A DNA stretch of 60,000 nt from contig NW_003314274.1 of the NCBI RefSeq assembly GCF_000143415.4, positions 1,513,775 to 1,573,774 on the forward strand. Reading direction: 5' to 3'. The DNA is from Selaginella moellendorffii (lineage: Eukaryota > Streptophyta > Lycopodiopsida > Selaginellales > Selaginellaceae). Position 1 is the first letter of the stretch. Every line of letters begins with the position of its first letter. Shown here one piece after another: positions 55,311 through 60,000 of this stretch. The notes beneath the pieces are model-generated. The model was not told the origin of the DNA. It searched no databases and worked only from the letters and a program-made list of their open reading frames with translations. Both the position numbers and the translations under genes were made by a program.

Positions 55311-56260
55311 ATATTTCTGGTGGTGGATTAGTTTTCTAAAATAACATATTTCATACTTACTATAATGAAAGTGAATGTGGAAGTTGTGGCAAAGTTGTTT
55401 TTTGATTAAAATTAGTGTATCACCCACAAATGTATTAAGTTAAGTATTATAATAATAACACTTTTTGATAGATGAACAAATGGACAAATGGAAAAGGTAA
55501 ATAAGTAACTAAAAAATTATTTATGATGTTATATCTCTAGAGACAAAATAGATTGGATAAATCATTTGGGACTTAAAGAAATATACTATAATAATTCATC
55601 ACATTTGAGTATCAAGGTGACTCTATGGGAAGTCATTAATGGGTGAGCCATTAAAAGTCTCATAAAATTTGGTATGGCTGAGTATTATAGAGAACTATCT
55701 ATAGTGGAGGTATTTATGGTAAAAAGAATTAACATTTAGAATTTGGTGAGGGATTCTTTGGCACAAGTTCAACAAAGGCAAATTAAAACCACAAAGACAT
55801 AAAGTTTCAACTTAGGGAAAAAGTGTGGCTAAACACTAAGAAACTAATATTACCAAGTGGGATTAGCCAAAAATTGACCCAAAGCTAAAGTGTATGTATT
55901 TATGGAATGAAGTGCTTAAATTGGTAAGATGGCTTATTGTTTTTAACTTCCTTAAGAAATAGAGAAGATACATACTATGTTCCACATGAACTTACTCAAA
56001 TTATATTTTGAAGACTTCACTTCATAAAGACCAAATGGGACCCTTACTTGAGATTATATAAAGGGAGGAGGAATATAAAGTTAAAGTCATCTTCAATACA
56101 CACAAGAGTGAGCAACAAAAATGTGAGATGAAGAACTTCTATATGAAGTGGAAAAGATTTTCACTCTACAAGGCAACATGTGAGCTAAAGAAGAATCTAA
56201 CAAATGCATAAAAACTAGTGGAGGAATTTTTGCAAGATAGTGTTTTATGTAGTCATATAA

Positions 56261-57599
56261 AGTTTAATTAAAGCATCAATTTGATAAATTAATAAATGTC
56301 CCAAATTTGAAGGTAAGCTAAATTAATTAAATCCACCAAGCACCAACTCCCTAGGTGAGGTGAGGTGAGAGGTGTAGGAATAACTATATCTCATTGTTAT
56401 GGGCTTCTAGCCAGGGAGGCTAACTTAAGATTGCTAAGTGGGGGGATGCCCTTGGGGCTATGGTAACAAGTCATAAGATTGAATAAGTACATTTGATATG
56501 GGCATTAAACTTCTTCTATAGGTGGTGGAGTTGTAAAGAACCAAGATGTCATAGCTTAACTTTCTATAATACCATGTTTTCAAATAGTAAACCCTTAAAC
56601 TCATACTTCATCCTTCACTCTCAACCTACATAAATATCCTCAAGTATATCCCTTTATTCTTATGATTTAATTTTATCCTTTTGTTATTTGCTCATAACTC
56701 CATACATTCTTTTCACTTATTTTTCTTTATGCTAAAAGGTTAATTTTGCACTATTACTTATGCTTTAGCAAGTATATTTAGAGATATACCTACTCAATGA
56801 CTTAAGGAGTACTTCTTTAATCTAGATATACTTAACTTATAATCCCACACACTAGGATTAATATTGCTATTCATAAACCCATGTATACCCATTATTAGTT
56901 GTGCCAAAACCCTTTTGCATTATCCACTTTAGATATATAAATCATCTCTATCTTTTCAAAATATTGAACCCTAGATAACATTTTTTATCCATTATTCTCT
57001 AAGGATGTAATCCTTTAGGCCTTATTTCATACTTTCACAATACTAAACACCACTTTTTATATATTTCAATGATGGACTTTTAAGGCAATAAATATTTCAT
57101 TTTACAACAATAATTTATTATATTCTTAATTAATATATCAAACCTTCTTCTTATCCCAATGGAAGTTTTAGCTTCCTCAACTTATATTTAGTTATGTTAT
57201 AATTATTATGTTATATAACTCATTGTTAGTGCTTTATTCATATTTGGTCAAAACATTTTATTTTCATACCTTCGAACTTAAGTTATAACAATCTTGTTTC
57301 TCTTGAGATTCTTTTAGCAAGGATTTTATGAACTAACTACCTTAACTTACTCAAGACATCTTAATAACTAATATTGGCTATAGCTCTTCACCATCATATT
57401 TAAACATAAGTTTGCAAAAGTTGTTTTCCTCCATAAACATTCTTTCATAACTTTGGCATAGCATTCTTAGCCACTAATGAGATACTCACTATTCTCATAT
57501 TTGAATCTTAATATCATTCTAGTCCTTGATTAAGCCCAATATATTTTAGTCCAAAACCTACTTCATCCACATCTTTAAAACTATATAACATATTATAAA
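56261..57599. other. AT-rich DNA, no supported feature
   Basis: Only short chance frames and A/T runs. I see no gene or element. Confidence 0.5.
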
Positions 57600-57992
57600 C
57601 TCTTAAATTTGGATTTTGAAAAAAGTTATATAACACAATACTGTTTAAACCTAAGGATGTTTAACCCTAAATATCCCAAACCCTTGACTAATTAGAAAAA
57701 AAGGTACATTTTTTGTATGGGCTCTTTTCTTATATATTTGAGTCATTTGTCAAATTGTTCTTTTTAGTTGCTTACAATCCACTACACTTATTTGCAAGTT
57801 CATAATTTTATGAACAAAAGCTAAGAGCTATAGCTCTCTTAACACCCTACTTCTATGTTATGTTTAGATAAACTAAATTAGACAGTGAAATGTCAATTCC
57901 CTTAACTAACCAATAGAGATCTAACTTAATACCTCTCATACCCAAGGACAATTAATTCCAAATATTCTAACACCCTTAATCAATTAGAAAAG
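57600..57992 (-). repeat. 5S-rRNA-like dispersed repeat, two inverted copies
   Basis: On the minus strand, 57600-57715 and 57885-57992 repeat the TTTTCTAATT...GGATATTT...CCTTAGG pattern of the plus-strand copies. They are more diverged, and the GGTGACC core is no longer clear. Confidence 0.55.
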
Positions 57993-60000
57993 TTATTTAT
58001 AGTATACTGCCACTTATATTTTTTTATGTTTATATCAAGTAGTGATATACTTGACTGTTAATAAAAGTTCAATTAAGAAATAATTCTAATACAAAATTGT
58101 AAATGATTAGATTTTATATTCTACTTTAATCACTTAACCACACTTTTGACCATTTGAAAGAACAGCCTCTATAGGTCATCAACCCAACTTGGGGTACTTG
58201 TTCCCCCTAAAGGTGATCTCAAAGCCACACTAATTTCACATTTGATCCAAAATGTTCCATATGTTCAAGTTCTATTTTGGACACGTAAAAGCTACCACCA
58301 ATATATTAGCCTCTTATGCTAAGATAATATCTATTTTCACTATTTTATTGGTAATCCAAAATCATATATGCCATAATCCCATTATGAGACACAAATCCCT
58401 AAGGCCTAAAGTGGAGCCTAAAGTGCGCTATATGGTAGTGGCCTGATAAACTTACCTATTTTGGCACGTTGATAAGAAATCTCTAAAAAATATTTTTATT
58501 TATAAGCAGAAGCCTAACGAATATAACACATTTGGACTAAAAGCTCTAACTCAAAAAGTGGAACTCCCAAAGAAGTGCTTAAAGAACAAATATGAAACAA
58601 TTAGGGAGTGAGTCTTGAAAAGGTGACAAAAGAATCACCAACACATGGCAAATATTGTGACATTTAAAAGTGTTGAAACTAAGCCCATTATTGAGTCTAA
58701 GATGAAATTCAAGATGATGTCTGAAATGGAATACAAAATGGAGTCTGAGAAGGAGTCCGAGACTAAGACCGAGACTGAGACCAAGACCAATTCCGAAATC
58801 AAATCCCATTTTTAGTCCCAATCCCAATTTGTGTCGAAGTCTAAATTTGAGTTTGTAGCGCACCTAAATTTGGAGTTGAACTCCAAATCTATTGCACTAC
58901 AAAATGAGGGTTTAGTACAATTTCACGAGCACCAACTCCCTGTATCCAACACTTGCACACAAAATGGTGTCAGACAGTGTCTAACACAATTTTGACATAT
59001 TGGTGGCCTAACGCAAGGAGGAGAGTACCCCATTGACTAGAGCAGCATGGAGTTTAGGCTTAGACCCTAGTCGAATGTAGAACAAGAAGTGATGCAACCC
59101 AATAAAAGCCAAACTAATATCTTATATGGTTGAACATGCATTCTAACCACTATCCCTACTATACATTTGGAACCCCTATATCCCCTCCCCTTCCTTGAGG
59201 AACACACGTTTTGGGCTTTCACCCCAAGCCTCCCTTAGTATCAGGAGTTAATCTCTGAGATAAGCTCAAAACTTATTAAATATGGAATGTCCTTAGATTG
59301 TGAATTTGGATACAGGTGAAACACTATTGTGTTTAGGACAATTTCTACATTCCATAGATACATCATATGAGCAAATCTAGACACTTTCCATAGATAGCAT
59401 TTGGGACTGAAATGAGACTAACACAAAGGATGTGATAGCAAGGGTGTTTGGCAAACATTGTAACAATATTGAAGGACTAGACTCAATATCGAAAGGGTTC
59501 CTAATATTAGCAAGTGCAAGTCAACAAATGAGTTTCTTTAATTAGGTCTGACAAATAACAGTTAGGAATTCCGTCCTTATGCTCATTTGGTTAAGTGCAC
59601 ATGCGATGACCAATTTCTTAACTAGCTTGGATGGAGACCATAAAGGAACTAGTAGTATCGACCTCCTGCAATCGTGATAGTAAGGAAAGAGTATTTGTAA
59701 AGACTGGCTGATAAGTATCTTTCGATATTCAAAGTCACATTCGCAATAAAGTTTGAGTTTAAGTTCGAATATAAATCCAAAGGTAGAAGCCCAAAGCAAT
59801 CATTTCCCAAACCCCTTAGGGTTTGGTAAGTCCCTATGGGATTATAGAGGTAAAACTCTAGAATCAATTTGTCTAGGAAGGCTAGTGTGATCAAGGAAGG
59901 TTACACTCAGTAATGATATAACCACTAAGGAGTCCAAAGTTATAGTGAATATAAATGAACAAATGGGGTAACTTAATGAAGTGTTCTAGAGCTATTTATT
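57993..60000. other. AT-rich DNA with one degenerate short-unit repeat
   Basis: Positions 58690-58810 hold an imperfect six-base-period repeat (GAGWCH-like) that reads as a Glu/Ser/Thr/Lys-rich plus-strand peptide. A small palindrome, CCAAACCCCTTAGGGTTTGG, lies near 59808. I cannot support any gene to the window end. Confidence 0.45.

Larger units (their letters stand above)
53701..56260 (+). mobile_element. Decayed chromodomain-type Ty3/gypsy element
   Basis: Plus-strand remnants appear in pol order. There is a possible gag piece at about 53930-53985 and integrase core IMVDQFSKMAHFIP at 55089-55130. A second copy of the same core lies at 55321-55380 (FLVVD, stop, FSK). Further on are GQMEKVNK and DKIDWINHLG near 55480-55570, and RDSLAQVQQRQIK near 55750. 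A chromodomain-like end, MKWKRFSLYKATCELKKNLT, lies near 56137-56200. Stops and frameshifts are frequent. LTRs were not located with confidence. The chromodomain suggests a chromovirus. Confidence 0.75.

Overview
The window is nuclear DNA from a land plant. Protein-coding genes have many exons separated by very short GT-AG introns (mostly 45-100 nt). They encode typical plant proteins: plastid division factor ARC6, chloroplast glutamyl-tRNA reductase, a plant-type tetraspanin, a long single-exon PPR protein and BAHD acyltransferases. A Tctex-type dynein light chain is also present, a family lost from flowering plants but kept in plants with flagellated sperm. With the compact introns and gene-dense islands between AT-rich retroelement blocks, this points to a seedless vascular plant, most likely a lycophyte such as Selaginella. 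That identification is inference.

Layout. 1-2.8 kb: the 5' part of an uncharacterised membrane-anchored protein (minus), a gypsy RT scrap, a tRNA gene with anticodon CAU, and the dynein light chain (minus). 3.1-15.6 kb: a plus-strand run of ATG5, isopentenyl phosphate kinase, methionine synthase, a short ASY1-like HORMA protein, a DHHC palmitoyltransferase and dCMP deaminase. 15.7-18.7 kb: a J-like protein (minus) and an FAD/NAD(P) oxidoreductase (plus). 20.3-31 kb: glutamyl-tRNA reductase (HEMA) and two near-identical BAHD acyltransferase genes, with broken HEMA and BAHD pieces showing that a HEMA+BAHD unit was copied three times and different halves decayed in each copy. 31-43.6 kb: ARC6, an LRR protein, a STE20/FRAY-like kinase, a tetraspanin and a PPR protein.

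44.3-45.2 kb: a five-exon, extremely AT-rich gene for a secreted protein with a Hedgehog-type autoprocessing (Hog/Hint) domain. Its composition and family differ from every neighbour; it is the most unusual object in the window and a candidate for horizontal transfer.

45.3-60 kb: gene-poor, AT-rich DNA holding a decayed Ty3/gypsy element with LTRs (47.1-52.1 kb, minus), a second decayed chromodomain-type gypsy element (about 53.7-56.3 kb, plus) and a dispersed repeat family whose core resembles the 3' half of 5S rRNA.

Most genes are unrelated housekeeping functions (autophagy, isoprenoid and methionine metabolism, meiosis, nucleotide pools, plastid division, tetrapyrrole synthesis). No operon-like logic is expected. 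Exon structures were read by eye from splice sites, frame continuity and remembered family conservation; no database search was run.
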